From Myxococcus stipitatus DSM 14675 (GTDB lineage: Bacteria; Myxococcota; Myxococcia; Myxococcales; Myxococcaceae): a DNA stretch of 64,000 bases. The stretch's first letter is position 1. Every line of letters begins with the position of its first letter. A program made the translations under genes and the position numbers. Shown piece after piece: positions 46,080 to 54,950 of the stretch. The notes under the pieces are model-generated. The model did not search any database and was not told the DNA's origin. It saw only the letters and a program-made list of their open reading frames with translations. The stretch spans positions 8,559,501 to 8,623,500 of the forward strand of contig NC_020126.1 of NCBI RefSeq assembly GCF_000331735.1, given 5' to 3'.

Positions 46080-46871
46080 ATGACGACGACTCGAACCGGT
46101 ACTCCAGCCCGATGGAGCCTGCTGCGGGTGGCGCTGACGGCGGTGCTGACCTCCACCTCCGCGCTCGCCGCGGACGAGGTGCGCCTGCTCGAGGCGGTGA
46201 GCACGGTGTCCAGCTACCGGGGCAACACGTGGCAGGACGTCACCTACCTGCTGGTGGTGAAGAACCTGGCCTACGAAAAGCAGGTCGTCATCCATGACAA
46301 GCAACCGGACGGGTCCTGGCTGGATTTGTCCGCCAGCTACGTGGGCGGAGCGGGCGCGGGCCAGGAACTGTGGAAGGTGACGCGGCAGTACCCGAGCTGG
46401 GGCACCGCTCCGCAGCCGACGCGCGACCTGGAGTTCGTCGCGAGGCTCACGGTGAATGGACAGACGTACTGGGACAACAACGCGGGCGCCAACTACCACC
46501 TGGGCCGCGCGGATGGACCGCTGCTGCCTCGGGTGAACGTGCTGGTGGCGACCAGCGTCTGGCAGTCCAACGGCGACGTGGACATCGGCATCGACGTGAA
46601 GAACCTCGCCTATTCCAAGAGCGTCACTGTCGTCTACAGCACGGATGACTGGGCGACGTCGCACGAGGTCGCCGCCTCCTTCGTGCCTGGCTACTCCGTC
46701 GGCTACGCCTCCGTCGCCAGTCCCAACGCCCAGAACGTGGAGCGGTGGCAGGCCCGCATCCCTCCCGGGTCGGGCACGCCTCGCTACTACATCCGCTACC
46801 AGGTGGGCGGCCAGACATACTGGGACAGCCACTTCGGCCAGAACTACCCGCCCATCTACCCTCCCCTGTAA
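46080..46871 (+). CDS. Secreted protein with two CBM21-like carbohydrate-binding domains
   Basis: 263 residues. Signal peptide (to ALA near residue 31). Two similar domains of about 100 residues (33-140 and 150-262). Each has VKNLAYEK or VKNLAYSK, a W-containing strand, an ...AxYVxG/AxFVPG turn and the CBM21 end GQTYWDNN(A)GANY or GQTYWDSHFGQNY. CBM21 is the starch- or glycogen-binding fold known from glucoamylase and PP1 regulatory subunits. No catalytic domain is present, so it may bind storage glucans or serve as a matrix or surface lectin. The start ATG 46080 is the one closest to the signal; 46047 is an alternative. It is divergent from the M49 peptidase gene. Confidence 0.75.
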   Translation: MTTTRTGTPARWSLLRVALTAVLTSTSALAADEVRLLEAVSTVSSYRGNTWQDVTYLLVVKNLAYEKQVVIHDKQPDGSWLDLSASYVGGAGAGQELWKVTRQYPSWGTAPQPTRDLEFVARLTVNGQTYWDNNAGANYHLGRADGPLLPRVNVLVATSVWQSNGDVDIGIDVKNLAYSKSVTVVYSTDDWATSHEVAASFVPGYSVGYASVASPNAQNVERWQARIPPGSGTPRYYIRYQVGGQTYWDSHFGQNYPPIYPPL

Positions 46872-46963
46872 CCCCAACGCAGGAAGGTTCTCGACAAGCC
46901 CGCTGGCATGGTTATGGGGAGACGACGCTTGCGCCCACCCGGGCGCCGGAGGCCTGAATACCC

Positions 46964-48889
46964 ATGACCGTCGAAGCCGCCCCCCAGCGGGAAACCCACG
47001 CCTTCCAGGCGGAGATCAACCAGCTCCTGAGCCTGGTCATCAACTCGCTCTACAGCCACAAGGAGATCTTCCTCCGGGAGCTGGTGTCCAACGCCTCCGA
47101 CGCGTTGGACAAGCTCCGCTTCCGGGCAATCACCGAGCCCGAGCTGCTCGCGGACGCCCCGGAGCTGGAGCTGCGCATCATCCCCGACGCGGAGAAGAAC
47201 ACGCTCACCATCGAGGACAGCGGCATCGGCATGTCGCACGACGAGCTGGTGAAGAACCTGGGCACCATCGCGCACTCGGGCTCGCGCGAGTTCATCCAGG
47301 CCATGACCCAGCGCGGGCAGAAGGACATGCAGCTCATCGGCCAGTTCGGCGTGGGCTTCTACAGCGCGTACCTCGTCGCGGACCGGGTGGAGGTCATCAG
47401 CCGCGCGGCGGGCAAGGACACCGCCGCGTGGAAGTGGACCTCGGAGGCGCACGGCACCTTCACCGTGGAGCCCGCGGAGCGCGCCGCCCGAGGCACCTCC
47501 GTCATCCTCCACATGAAGGAGGACCAGAAGGAGTTCCTGGACGAGTGGCGGCTGCGCTCGCTGATCACGCAGTACTCCGACTACGTCGGCCACCCCATCA
47601 AGCTCCAGGTGAAGAAGACCACCGGGACGGGCGACGACGCGAAGACGGAGACCGCGCTGGAGGTGGTGAACAAGGCCAGCGCGCTGTGGCAGCGCTCCAA
47701 GTCGGACATCACCGACGAGCAGTACCAGGAGTTCTACAAGCACCTGACGCACGACTGGGACGCGCCCCTGGCGTGGACCCACTTCAAGGCGGACGGCCAC
47801 CAGCAGTTCACCGGCCTGCTCTTCGTGCCCAAGCACCCGCCCTTCGACTTGAACGCGCAGCAGCAGCGCGGGGTGCGCCTGTTCGTCAAGCGCGTGTTCA
47901 TCATGGACCGCTGCGAGGAATTGGTGCCGCAGTGGCTGCGCTTCGTGCGCGGCGTCATCGACTCGGATGACCTGCCGCTCAACGTCTCGCGCGAGCTGCT
48001 CCAGGACTCGCAGGTGGTGCGCGGCATCCGCAAGCACGTGGTGAAGAAGTCCCTGGACCTCCTGGAGAAGATGTCCAAGGACAAGCCGGAGGACTACAAG
48101 GAGTTCTGGAAGTCTTTCGGCACGGTGCTCAAGGAGGGCCTCGCCACCGAGGCCGAGCACAAGGACAAGCTGGGCGGCCTCCTGCGCTACGAGAGCTCTC
48201 GCGAAGAGGGCCTCACGTCGCTCGCCGACTACGTGTCGCGCATGAAGGAGGGCCAGGAGGCGCTCTATTACATGTACGGCGAGTCCCGGAAGGCGGTGGA
48301 GGACAGCCCGCACCTGGAGGCGCTGAAGCAGCGCGGCTACGAGGTCCTCTTCATGACGGACCCGGTGGACGAGTGGGCCGCGCAGGGCCTGCGTGAGTTC
48401 CAGGGCAAGCCCCTGGTGTCCGCGCTCCAGGCGGACCTGAAGCTCCAGGCCACCGACGAGCAGAAGAAGGAGCAGGAGCAGAGCGCGGAGGGACTCAAGG
48501 GCCTCACGTCGCGGATGAAGGACGTGCTCCAGGACTCCGTGCGCGAGGTGCGCGTGACGGACCGGCTCACGGACTCGCCGGTGTGCCTCGTCGTCCCGGA
48601 GGGCGGCTCTCCGGCCTACCTGGAGCGGCTGCTCCAGCAGCGGGGCAAGGGCATGCCGCGCGTCAAGCGCATCCTCGAGGTCAATCCCAAGCACCCCGTC
48701 ATCGAGCACCTCAAGGCGCTCCACGAGAAGGACCCGGCCCAGGCGCAGGTGTCCGAGTGGATTGAGCTCTTGCACGACCAGGCGCTGCTCACCGAGGGCA
48801 GCACCATCTCCGACCCGAACCGCTTCGCGCGCCGGCTGACGACGCTGCTGACGCAGGTCGCGGGCATGGCCGCGCGGGCCACGAGCTGA
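46964..48889 (+). CDS. htpG: HtpG, Hsp90 chaperone
   Basis: 641 residues. GHKL ATPase domain at the N-terminus: [29 protein letters not shown] and [15 protein letters not shown]. Middle domain with [11 protein letters not shown] and a client-binding C-terminal dimerisation domain. Length and order match bacterial HtpG. The start ATG 46964 lies 92 bp after the CBM21-like stop. A strong terminator-like hairpin follows at 48907. No co-chaperone is adjacent. Confidence 0.95.
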
Positions 48890-48906
48890 GCGAGCGCGTG
48901 CGCCGG

Positions 48907-48938
48907 GACCTCCACCCCACCGGTTCGGGGTGGAGGTC
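48907..48938 (+). terminator. Terminator-like hairpin after htpG
   Basis: GACCTCCACCCC (48907-48918) and GGGGTGGAGGTC (48927-48938) form a perfect 12-bp stem with an 8-nt loop, 17 bp behind the htpG stop. Only a weak T tract follows (TAAGTGACCTTT). Confidence 0.65.
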
Positions 48939-49009
48939 TAAGTGACCTTTCTCGCAAATCCTCGGCCCGCGATTAGACAGCCTTGTGAGTGATAGGGAAT
49001 GATGGCCGG

Positions 49010-49954
49010 ATGCCCCAGACCTCCTTCGCGGTCTTCACTTGCGACATCCTTCCGGCGGCGGCCCCCTTGGTGCGTGCAGCCATCCAGGGAGTGGTCCGAG
49101 CCGAACTCAGCAAGCCCCACCGGCGAGTCCGACAGCCCCTCGGCAATCAATGGTTGGTGCGCTTCGATGATGGGGGCTTCAATTCCTTCGTCCTGGTGAT
49201 GAGCACGCTGCGCGCGCGCCACCCCGACGCGTTCCGCTATCTCGTCGTGGGCTGGAACGACATGGGCTCGGTGGCGCTGTACCCGCTGGGCGGCGCGGCC
49301 CCCAACACGCTCAGCCTGGTCACCGCGATGGCCGCCGTCGCGTCCGGAGCGGATGCGCTCGCGGCCCCGCTGCTGCTGGGCTCGGGACCTCGGACGGGCA
49401 TGGACTTCCCCTTCCAGTGGTCGGAGGAGGCCGGCGCGGAGGAGGACATCCTCGGCGCACCCGCGGCGAAGGCTCGGCGCACGGGTCCCAGGAAGACGGT
49501 GACACGTGCTCGCGCGGTGGCCGTGGTCCCCGTGCAGGCACCGCCGGCCCCCATCGTCGAGGCCCCCGTGGCCCCGCCTCCCGTCGAAGGCGTGAGCCAG
49601 GCCCCCGCCAGCGAGGACGTACCGGCGGAAGCCGCCGAGCCGCGCGCGCGCAAGACCAAGACGGGGCGTCGCAAGCAGGCGCGGGGCAAGCGGGCCGCGG
49701 GGAGTGCGGGAGCCAAGGCGAAGAGCAAGCGGGGCGCTCGGGAGCCTCGCGTGGCACTGGAGGCCGAGGCCACCCAGCGCCGCAGCCCCAAGGCGAAGAG
49801 CAAGCGCGCTGGTGGCGCCCTCAGCCGCAAGCGCAGCAGCGCGACGGTCAGCGCCAAGCGCTCCACGTCGAGCAAGGGCGCGCGCGGCTCCGCCGCCAAG
49901 GCGAAGTCGGCGAAGGGCCCCTCGAAGCGCAAGGGCAAGGGTCGCGCTCGCTGA
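49010..49954 (+). CDS. Protein of unknown family with histone-H1-like Lys/Ala/Arg-rich tail
   Basis: 314 residues. The N-terminal ~125 residues are a compact alpha/beta region (TSFAVFTCDILPAAAPLVRAAI, FRYLVVGWNDMGSVALYPLGG) that I do not recognise. From about residue 145 the protein is low complexity: Pro/Ala/Val then many KR, KAKSKR, KRSSA and SKGARG runs like eukaryotic histone H1 or the HMGA-like tail of Myxococcus CarD. It would suit DNA or RNA binding. The start ATG 49010 has no strong ribosome site; GTG 48989 is in frame. Same strand as htpG, after its terminator. Confidence 0.6.
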   Translation: MPQTSFAVFTCDILPAAAPLVRAAIQGVVRAELSKPHRRVRQPLGNQWLVRFDDGGFNSFVLVMSTLRARHPDAFRYLVVGWNDMGSVALYPLGGAAPNTLSLVTAMAAVASGADALAAPLLLGSGPRTGMDFPFQWSEEAGAEEDILGAPAAKARRTGPRKTVTRARAVAVVPVQAPPAPIVEAPVAPPPVEGVSQAPASEDVPAEAAEPRARKTKTGRRKQARGKRAAGSAGAKAKSKRGAREPRVALEAEATQRRSPKAKSKRAGGALSRKRSSATVSAKRSTSSKGARGSAAKAKSAKGPSKRKGKGRAR

Positions 49955-50004
49955 AGACCGGCCCGGCGCACCGCGCGGACTCCACCTCGCGCGGTGCCTC
50001 GCCG

Positions 50005-51255
50005 TCACAACCCCAGGTCGATGAGCACCGCCTCGGCCGCGCGCCGCCCGGAGACGAGTGCCCCTTGAATGGATGCGCTGTCGCGGTGGTCGCCGCAGAC
50101 GTACAGCCCGGGTGACAGGCGCACCGGACGATGGGGCGGCTCCAGCGCCTCCATCGTCTGTGAGGGCAGCGCGAAGGGCAGCGAGTACGTCCGCAGATGG
50201 CGCCACTCCGCGACGCGCGCGCCGAACCATCCCGTCAGCTCATCGAGCACCCGCGCGCGCAGCGCCGCCTCATCCGTGGATACGCCCGGCACGGACACGC
50301 AGATGAGGGCCTGGCCCGCGGGCGCATACGCGGCGGACACCTCGCTCATCACCACCACGTGGTTCACCACGCCGCGCCCCTCGCCATTGAGCAGCAGCCA
50401 CGGGCCCTCCTCCGGCGGCTCCGGCGCGGCGAAATACAGACACGTCACCGCGTTCATCCGAGGCGCGGGCATTCCGGGCAAGAGCCTTGCCGCGGCCAGC
50501 GGGTCCGTGGCCACCACCACCGCCTTCGCCTCCACCCGCTCTCCCCCTGCCAGGCGCACGCGATGTCCCCATACCTCGAGCACGGGGACCTTGCGGCGCA
50601 GGACGCCCGAAGGAAGCTTCGCCGCGAGCTGCTCGGGGAGCGCGCCCATGCCCCGCTCCGGCACCGCCGCGTCCCCGGAGGCGAACATGCGGATGACGAA
50701 CTCGAGGAACCGGCTGGACGTCGTCAGCGAGGCGTCCAGGAAGACGCCCGACAAGAAGGGCCGCAGGAACCCTTCCACCATCTCCTCGGTGAAGCCCAGC
50801 TCGTCCAGGTAGCGCCGCGAGGTGCGCTGGGGACGAAGCCAGACGTCCTCGTCCTCACCGGAGCGCGCGAGCTGCCGCAGCTCCAGCACACGGAGTTTGT
50901 CCCCAAACGTTCCCACCGAGCCCCACAAATGTGACAGCGCCGTCACCGGCTGACGAAGCGGGTCCACCACCGTCCGCAGCCGCCCGCCCCGCCACACCTT
51001 CGCGCCCGGAAGAAACCGCTGAAGCCGCAGGGGCTCCAGGTCGAGCACCTGTCGGCCCTCGGGGTACGCCGTGAGGTACACCTGGAAGCCTCGGTCCAGG
51101 AGGAAGCCCTCTTCATGCACATCCGTGCGGACGCGGCCTCCCGGCTCATCCCCGGCTTCCAGGAGCATTACTTTCAAGCGGGATTGCACGAGCGCCCGTG
51201 CGCAAGCCAGCCCTGAGAGTCCCGCGCCCACGACGATGACGTCCGGGTTCGACAC
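50005..51255 (-). CDS. FAD-dependent amine-oxidase-like oxidoreductase
   Basis: 416 residues. An N-terminal dinucleotide-binding VIVVGAGLSGLACARAL (GxGxxG at residues 10-15) is followed by LLEAGDEPGGRVRTD, the second FAD/amine-oxidase signature, and a C-terminal YVCGDHRDSASIQGALVSGRRAAE block for the flavin tail. The fold fits protoporphyrinogen oxidase/phytoene-desaturase-like flavoproteins. The real substrate is unclear. The start is GTG 51255 with GGGAG five bases upstream; a longer frame exists upstream without coding signs. It is divergent from aroF with 191 bp between them. Confidence 0.8.
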   Translation of the reverse strand: MSNPDVIVVGAGLSGLACARALVQSRLKVMLLEAGDEPGGRVRTDVHEEGFLLDRGFQVYLTAYPEGRQVLDLEPLRLQRFLPGAKVWRGGRLRTVVDPLRQPVTALSHLWGSVGTFGDKLRVLELRQLARSGEDEDVWLRPQRTSRRYLDELGFTEEMVEGFLRPFLSGVFLDASLTTSSRFLEFVIRMFASGDAAVPERGMGALPEQLAAKLPSGVLRRKVPVLEVWGHRVRLAGGERVEAKAVVVATDPLAAARLLPGMPAPRMNAVTCLYFAAPEPPEEGPWLLLNGEGRGVVNHVVVMSEVSAAYAPAGQALICVSVPGVSTDEAALRARVLDELTGWFGARVAEWRHLRTYSLPFALPSQTMEALEPPHRPVRLSPGLYVCGDHRDSASIQGALVSGRRAAEAVLIDLGL

Positions 51256-51373
51256 GTGCTCTCCCACATCCGCGCTGGGCCCCCTCCATGCTGAGCCTCC
51301 GGGCGCACGAGCCGCAAGTGGCACTGTCGTCTGGGTTGCCCGGGAACAAACAGTTGTGCAGAACTGGGTGCCT

Positions 51374-51418
51374 GGGTTCGACACGTCGAACCCTGACGGC
51401 GCCGGACTTGCCGGTGCC
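51374..51418 (+). promoter_or_regulatory. Tandem hairpins in the leader of the aroF-trp operon
   Basis: Two hairpins in the aroF leader: GGGTTCGAC (51374-51382) with GTCGAACCC (51385-51393), and GGCGCCGG (51398-51405) with CCGGTGCC (51411-51418, one wobble). They end 28 bp before the start codon. No Trp-rich leader peptide is seen. GGGTTCGACACGT also occurs 129 bp earlier at 51245, over the start codon of the divergent flavoprotein gene, which suggests a shared protein-binding site rather than attenuation. Confidence 0.35.
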
Positions 51419-51446
51419 CCTTCGTGGAGAGAGAGCGGGTATTCCC

Positions 51447-52472
51447 ATGTTGATCGTGATGCGACCAGACGCGACGGCCCAGGACATCGAGCGTGTGAAC
51501 GACGAGATCCGCCGTCGTGGCTGGCAACCGCACGCGATTCCAGGGGGCACTCGCACGGCCATCGGCATCACCGGCAACCCCGGTGCGGTGGAGCCCGAAC
51601 CCTTCCGAGTGCTGCCCGGAGTCGCGGACGCGGTCTCCGTCTCCCAGCCGTTCAAGCTGGTCAGCCGCGAGGTGAAGCCAGACGACACGCAGCTGCGCGT
51701 GGGCGACCTCACCATCGGCGGCGCGGCCTTCCACGTCGTCGCGGGTCCGTGTTCGGTGGAGTCGCGGGAGCAGATTCTCTCCACCGCGCACGCGGTGAAG
51801 AAGTCGGGCGCCACCATGTTGCGGGGCGGCGCGTTCAAGCCGCGCACCAGTCCCTATGAGTTCCAGGGCCTGAAGGGCGACGGCCTGGCGCTGCTCGCCG
51901 AGGCGCGCAAGGAGACGGGCCTGCTCGTCACCACCGAGGTGAAGGACACCGCGACGTTGGAGGCGGTGGCCGAGGCCACGGACATCCTCCAGATTGGCGC
52001 GCGCAACATGCAGAACTTCAGCCTGCTGGAGGCGGTGGGCGAGATGCGCAAGCCCGTGCTCCTCAAGCGCGGCATGAGCGCCACCATCAAGGAATTGCTG
52101 ATGGCGGCCGAGTACATCGTCGCCCGAGGCAACACCCAGGTCATCCTCTGCGAGCGCGGCATCCGCACGTTCGAGACGATGACGCGCAACACGTTGGACT
52201 TGAACGCGGTGCCCATGCTCAAGGCGCTGTCGCACCTGCCCGTCTTCGTGGACCCCTCGCACGGCATCGGCGTGCGCAAGGCGGTGCCGGCGATGATGCG
52301 GGCGGCGGTGGCGGTGGGGGCCGACGGCATCATCGTCGAGGTGCACCCGGACCCGCCGCGCGCGAAGTCGGACGGAGCCCAGTCGTTGGACTTCCCCGAG
52401 TTCGAGAAGTCCATGCACGAAGTGCGGGCGATTGCGCGAGCCATGGGTCGCGAAGTCGTGCAACTGGGCTAG
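51447..52472 (+). CDS. aroF: DAHP synthase (type I beta, AroF/AroG-like)
   Basis: 341 residues. An N-terminal ferredoxin-like regulatory domain (about 1-70; MLIVMRPDATAQDIERV) precedes the barrel with VAGPCSVES, LRGGAFKPRTSPYEFQGL, GARNMQNFSLL, CERGIRTFE and DPSHGIG. It condenses PEP and erythrose 4-phosphate, the first step of the shikimate pathway. Start ATG 51447, with GGAGAGAGAG upstream; the frame is open for 150 bp more without a clear site. It heads the trpDCFBA operon, so tryptophan-specific control of entry into the pathway is likely. Confidence 0.92.
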   Translation: MLIVMRPDATAQDIERVNDEIRRRGWQPHAIPGGTRTAIGITGNPGAVEPEPFRVLPGVADAVSVSQPFKLVSREVKPDDTQLRVGDLTIGGAAFHVVAGPCSVESREQILSTAHAVKKSGATMLRGGAFKPRTSPYEFQGLKGDGLALLAEARKETGLLVTTEVKDTATLEAVAEATDILQIGARNMQNFSLLEAVGEMRKPVLLKRGMSATIKELLMAAEYIVARGNTQVILCERGIRTFETMTRNTLDLNAVPMLKALSHLPVFVDPSHGIGVRKAVPAMMRAAVAVGADGIIVEVHPDPPRAKSDGAQSLDFPEFEKSMHEVRAIARAMGREVVQLG

Positions 52473-52475
52473 GCG

Positions 52476-53492
52476 ATGACCCTCAAGGAAGCGCTGGGCA
52501 AGGTGGTCAGCCGGCGCGACCTCACCCGCGAGGAGATGGCCCGCATCATGGGCCTGATGCTCGCGGGAGAGGCATCGCCTGCTCAAGTGGGAGCGCTGGC
52601 GACGGCGCTCAAGATGAAGGGAGAGACGGAGGACGAAATCCTCGGCGCGGCGGAGGCCATGCGGGCCTGCGCGGCGAAGCTCTCTCCTCGCGCGGAGGTG
52701 GTGCTCGACACCTGCGGTACGGGGGGTGATGGGGCGCACACCTTCAACATCTCCACCGCGGTGGCCTTCGTGGCCGCCGGGGCGGGGGTGACGGTGGCCA
52801 AGCATGGCAACCGGGCCGTCTCCAGTCGGTGTGGCAGCGCGGACGTGTTGGCCGCGCTGGGTGTCGCCATGGAGCGGCCGCATGAGCGCGTCGCGTTGGA
52901 CATCGACGAGCACGGGGTGGGCTTCCTCTTCGCGCCCTCGCATCACAGCGCGCTGAAGCACGTGGCGCAGGCGCGGCGGGACATGGGCTTTCACAGCATG
53001 TTCAACCTGCTGGGTCCGCTGACGAACCCGGCGGGAGCGCGCTATCAGCTCCTGGGCACCTTCGATGGGACTCGCGTGGAGCAGACGGCGCGAGTGCTGG
53101 GGAGACTGGGCAGCCGGCGTGCGTGGGTGGTGCATGGGCACGACGGGCTGGATGAAGTCTCGCCCTGTGCGCCGACGGAGGTGGCGGAGCTTCGCGCGGA
53201 CGGCACGGTGCACACCTTCACGGTGAGGCCGGAGGACGCGGGGCTGGACGTGGTGCCTCGCGAGGACATCGCGGGAGGGGATGCGGAGGAGAACGCGAAG
53301 CGACTGCGTTCGCTGCTCGAGGGAGAGCGCTCTGGCCTGCGCACGGCGGTGCTGCTCAACGCGGCGGCGGCGCTCGTGGTGGTGGGCCAGTCGCCGGACC
53401 TGCGGGATGGCGTGAAGAAGGCGGAGCGCGCCATCGACTCGGGGGCGGCGGCGAGGAAGCTCTCGGCGCTCATTCACGGGGCCGTGTCGTGA
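52476..53492 (+). CDS. trpD: Anthranilate phosphoribosyltransferase
   Basis: 338 residues. CGTGGDG (80-86) binds PRPP, with FNISTAVAFVAAGAGV and KHGNRAVSS (about 109-117) as further signature. It joins anthranilate to PRPP. Length is normal for a stand-alone TrpD, with no fused TrpG domain. The start follows the aroF stop by three bases; the stop overlaps trpC by four bases (GTGA). Confidence 0.95.
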   Translation: MTLKEALGKVVSRRDLTREEMARIMGLMLAGEASPAQVGALATALKMKGETEDEILGAAEAMRACAAKLSPRAEVVLDTCGTGGDGAHTFNISTAVAFVAAGAGVTVAKHGNRAVSSRCGSADVLAALGVAMERPHERVALDIDEHGVGFLFAPSHHSALKHVAQARRDMGFHSMFNLLGPLTNPAGARYQLLGTFDGTRVEQTARVLGRLGSRRAWVVHGHDGLDEVSPCAPTEVAELRADGTVHTFTVRPEDAGLDVVPREDIAGGDAEENAKRLRSLLEGERSGLRTAVLLNAAAALVVVGQSPDLRDGVKKAERAIDSGAAARKLSALIHGAVS

Positions 53493-54310
53493 GCGGGGCA
53501 CAGCGAGGCGGTACGTCGTCTCCGGCCGCGCCGGGGACGCTGGACATCATCATGGCGCGCAAGCGTCGGGAGCTGGCCGAGCGTCCTCGCCTGGCGCCGC
53601 GCCCGCGTCCCGAGCCGCGCGACTTCACGGGGGCCTTGCTGCGACGCGCAGCGGGCCGTCCCGTGACGGTCATCGCGGAGGTGAAGCGCAAGAGTCCGTC
53701 GGGAGGGGCGTTTCCTCATTCGGACGTGGTGGCGGTGGCTCGGGCCTACGAGGCCGCGGGGGCCAGCGCCATCAGTGTGCTCACGGATGGGCCGGACTTC
53801 GGCGGAGCGCTGGAGGACCTGGTCGCGGTGCGTGCGGCGGTGTCGATTCCGGTGCTGCGCAAGGACTTCCTGGTCGCGGCGCGCGAAGTGGAGGAGAGCG
53901 CGCTGTGGGGCGCGGATGCGATTCTGCTCATCGCGGATGCGTTGGAGGACGGCGAGCTGCGGGAGATGCTGGCCACGGCGCACCAGGTGAAGGTGGCCGC
54001 GTTGGTGGAGGCGCACACGGAGGCGCACGCCGAGCGGGCACTGGCCGCGGGAGCCCGATTGGTGGGCATCAACAACCGCGACCTGGCCACGCTGAAGACA
54101 GACGTGGGCACGGCGTTGCGGGTGATGCCGAAGCTGCGTTCCCGGTCCCAGGTGTTGGTGGCCGAGAGCGGGCTCAAGTCCCTGGCGGAGCTGCGGGCCG
54201 CGAGGGATGCGGGCGCCGACGCGGTGCTGGTGGGCGAGTCGCTCTTGCGCGACGCGGACCCCGGCCGAGCACTGCGGCGACTCATGGGCGAGGACGGTGG
54301 CTCGCCATGA
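53489..54310 (+). CDS. trpC: Indole-3-glycerol phosphate synthase
   Basis: 273 residues, TIM barrel. IAEVKRKSPSGG (62-73) has the phosphate/catalytic Lys, and LRKDFLVA and VAESGLKS the other active-site segments. It closes the ring of CdRP to indole-3-glycerol phosphate. GTG start overlaps the trpD stop; the stop overlaps trpF (ATGA). The N-terminus is about 15 residues longer than in many orthologues (Ser/Gly-rich). Confidence 0.94.
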   Translation: MSGAQRGGTSSPAAPGTLDIIMARKRRELAERPRLAPRPRPEPRDFTGALLRRAAGRPVTVIAEVKRKSPSGGAFPHSDVVAVARAYEAAGASAISVLTDGPDFGGALEDLVAVRAAVSIPVLRKDFLVAAREVEESALWGADAILLIADALEDGELREMLATAHQVKVAALVEAHTEAHAERALAAGARLVGINNRDLATLKTDVGTALRVMPKLRSRSQVLVAESGLKSLAELRAARDAGADAVLVGESLLRDADPGRALRRLMGEDGGSP

Positions 54311-54945
54311 GTGTTCGCGTGAAGGTGTGTGGGGTTACCCGTGTGGAGGATGCGCGGGCCGCGTGGGAGGCGGGTGTGGATGCGCTCGGCCTCAACTTCT
54401 ACCCGCGCTCTCCTCGATGCGTGACGTTGGAGACGGCCCGGGTGCTCGCGCGCACGCGGCCACCGCTGGGCGCGGTGATAGGCGTGTTCGTCAATGCCTC
54501 ACCGGACGACATCCGCGCGGCCGTGAAGGAGTGTGGACTCACGGCCGTGCAGCTCCACGGAGACGAGCCCCCGGAGGCCTGCACGGGGTACGGCGTGCCC
54601 GTCATCAAGGCGCTGCGCGTGCAGGGTGCGGAGGACGTGACTCGCGCACGGGCCTACCTGGGTGTGGGCGACGTTGCGGGGCTGCTGCTCGATGGGGCGG
54701 CGCCCGGCTACGGCGGAGGGGGCGTGGGCTTCGACTGGTCGCTGGTCGCGGGACTGTCGGGCAGCGGTGTGCCGGTGTTGGTGGCTGGAGGGCTCAAGCC
54801 CTCGAACGTGGCGGAGGCAGTGCGCGCGACGCGGCCGTATGGAGTGGACGTGGCCAGCGGGGTGGAGTCGGCCCCCGGCATCAAAGACATGGATGCGGTG
54901 CGCGCCTTCGTGCGAGCCGCGAAGTCCATCAACCTCTGGGAGTGA
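54307..54945 (+). CDS. trpF: Phosphoribosylanthranilate isomerase
   Basis: 212 residues. KVCGVTRVEDARAAWEAGVDALGLNFYPRSPR is the N-terminal signature in pieces (catalytic Cys in KVCG), VQLHGDE the next block, LLLDG... and VAGGLKPSNV with VDVASGVE the last ones. It isomerises PRA to CdRP. Separate from trpC, not fused as in E. coli. ATG overlaps the trpC stop. Confidence 0.94.
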   Translation: MSVRVKVCGVTRVEDARAAWEAGVDALGLNFYPRSPRCVTLETARVLARTRPPLGAVIGVFVNASPDDIRAAVKECGLTAVQLHGDEPPEACTGYGVPVIKALRVQGAEDVTRARAYLGVGDVAGLLLDGAAPGYGGGGVGFDWSLVAGLSGSGVPVLVAGGLKPSNVAEAVRATRPYGVDVASGVESAPGIKDMDAVRAFVRAAKSINLWE

Positions 54946-54950
54946 CAGGG

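Noticed and set aside
51256..51446. Trp attenuator leader peptide upstream of aroF
   Set aside because: No short frame with several Trp codons; the single TGG frame is only a long out-of-frame read. Hairpins exist, but no terminator with a T run.
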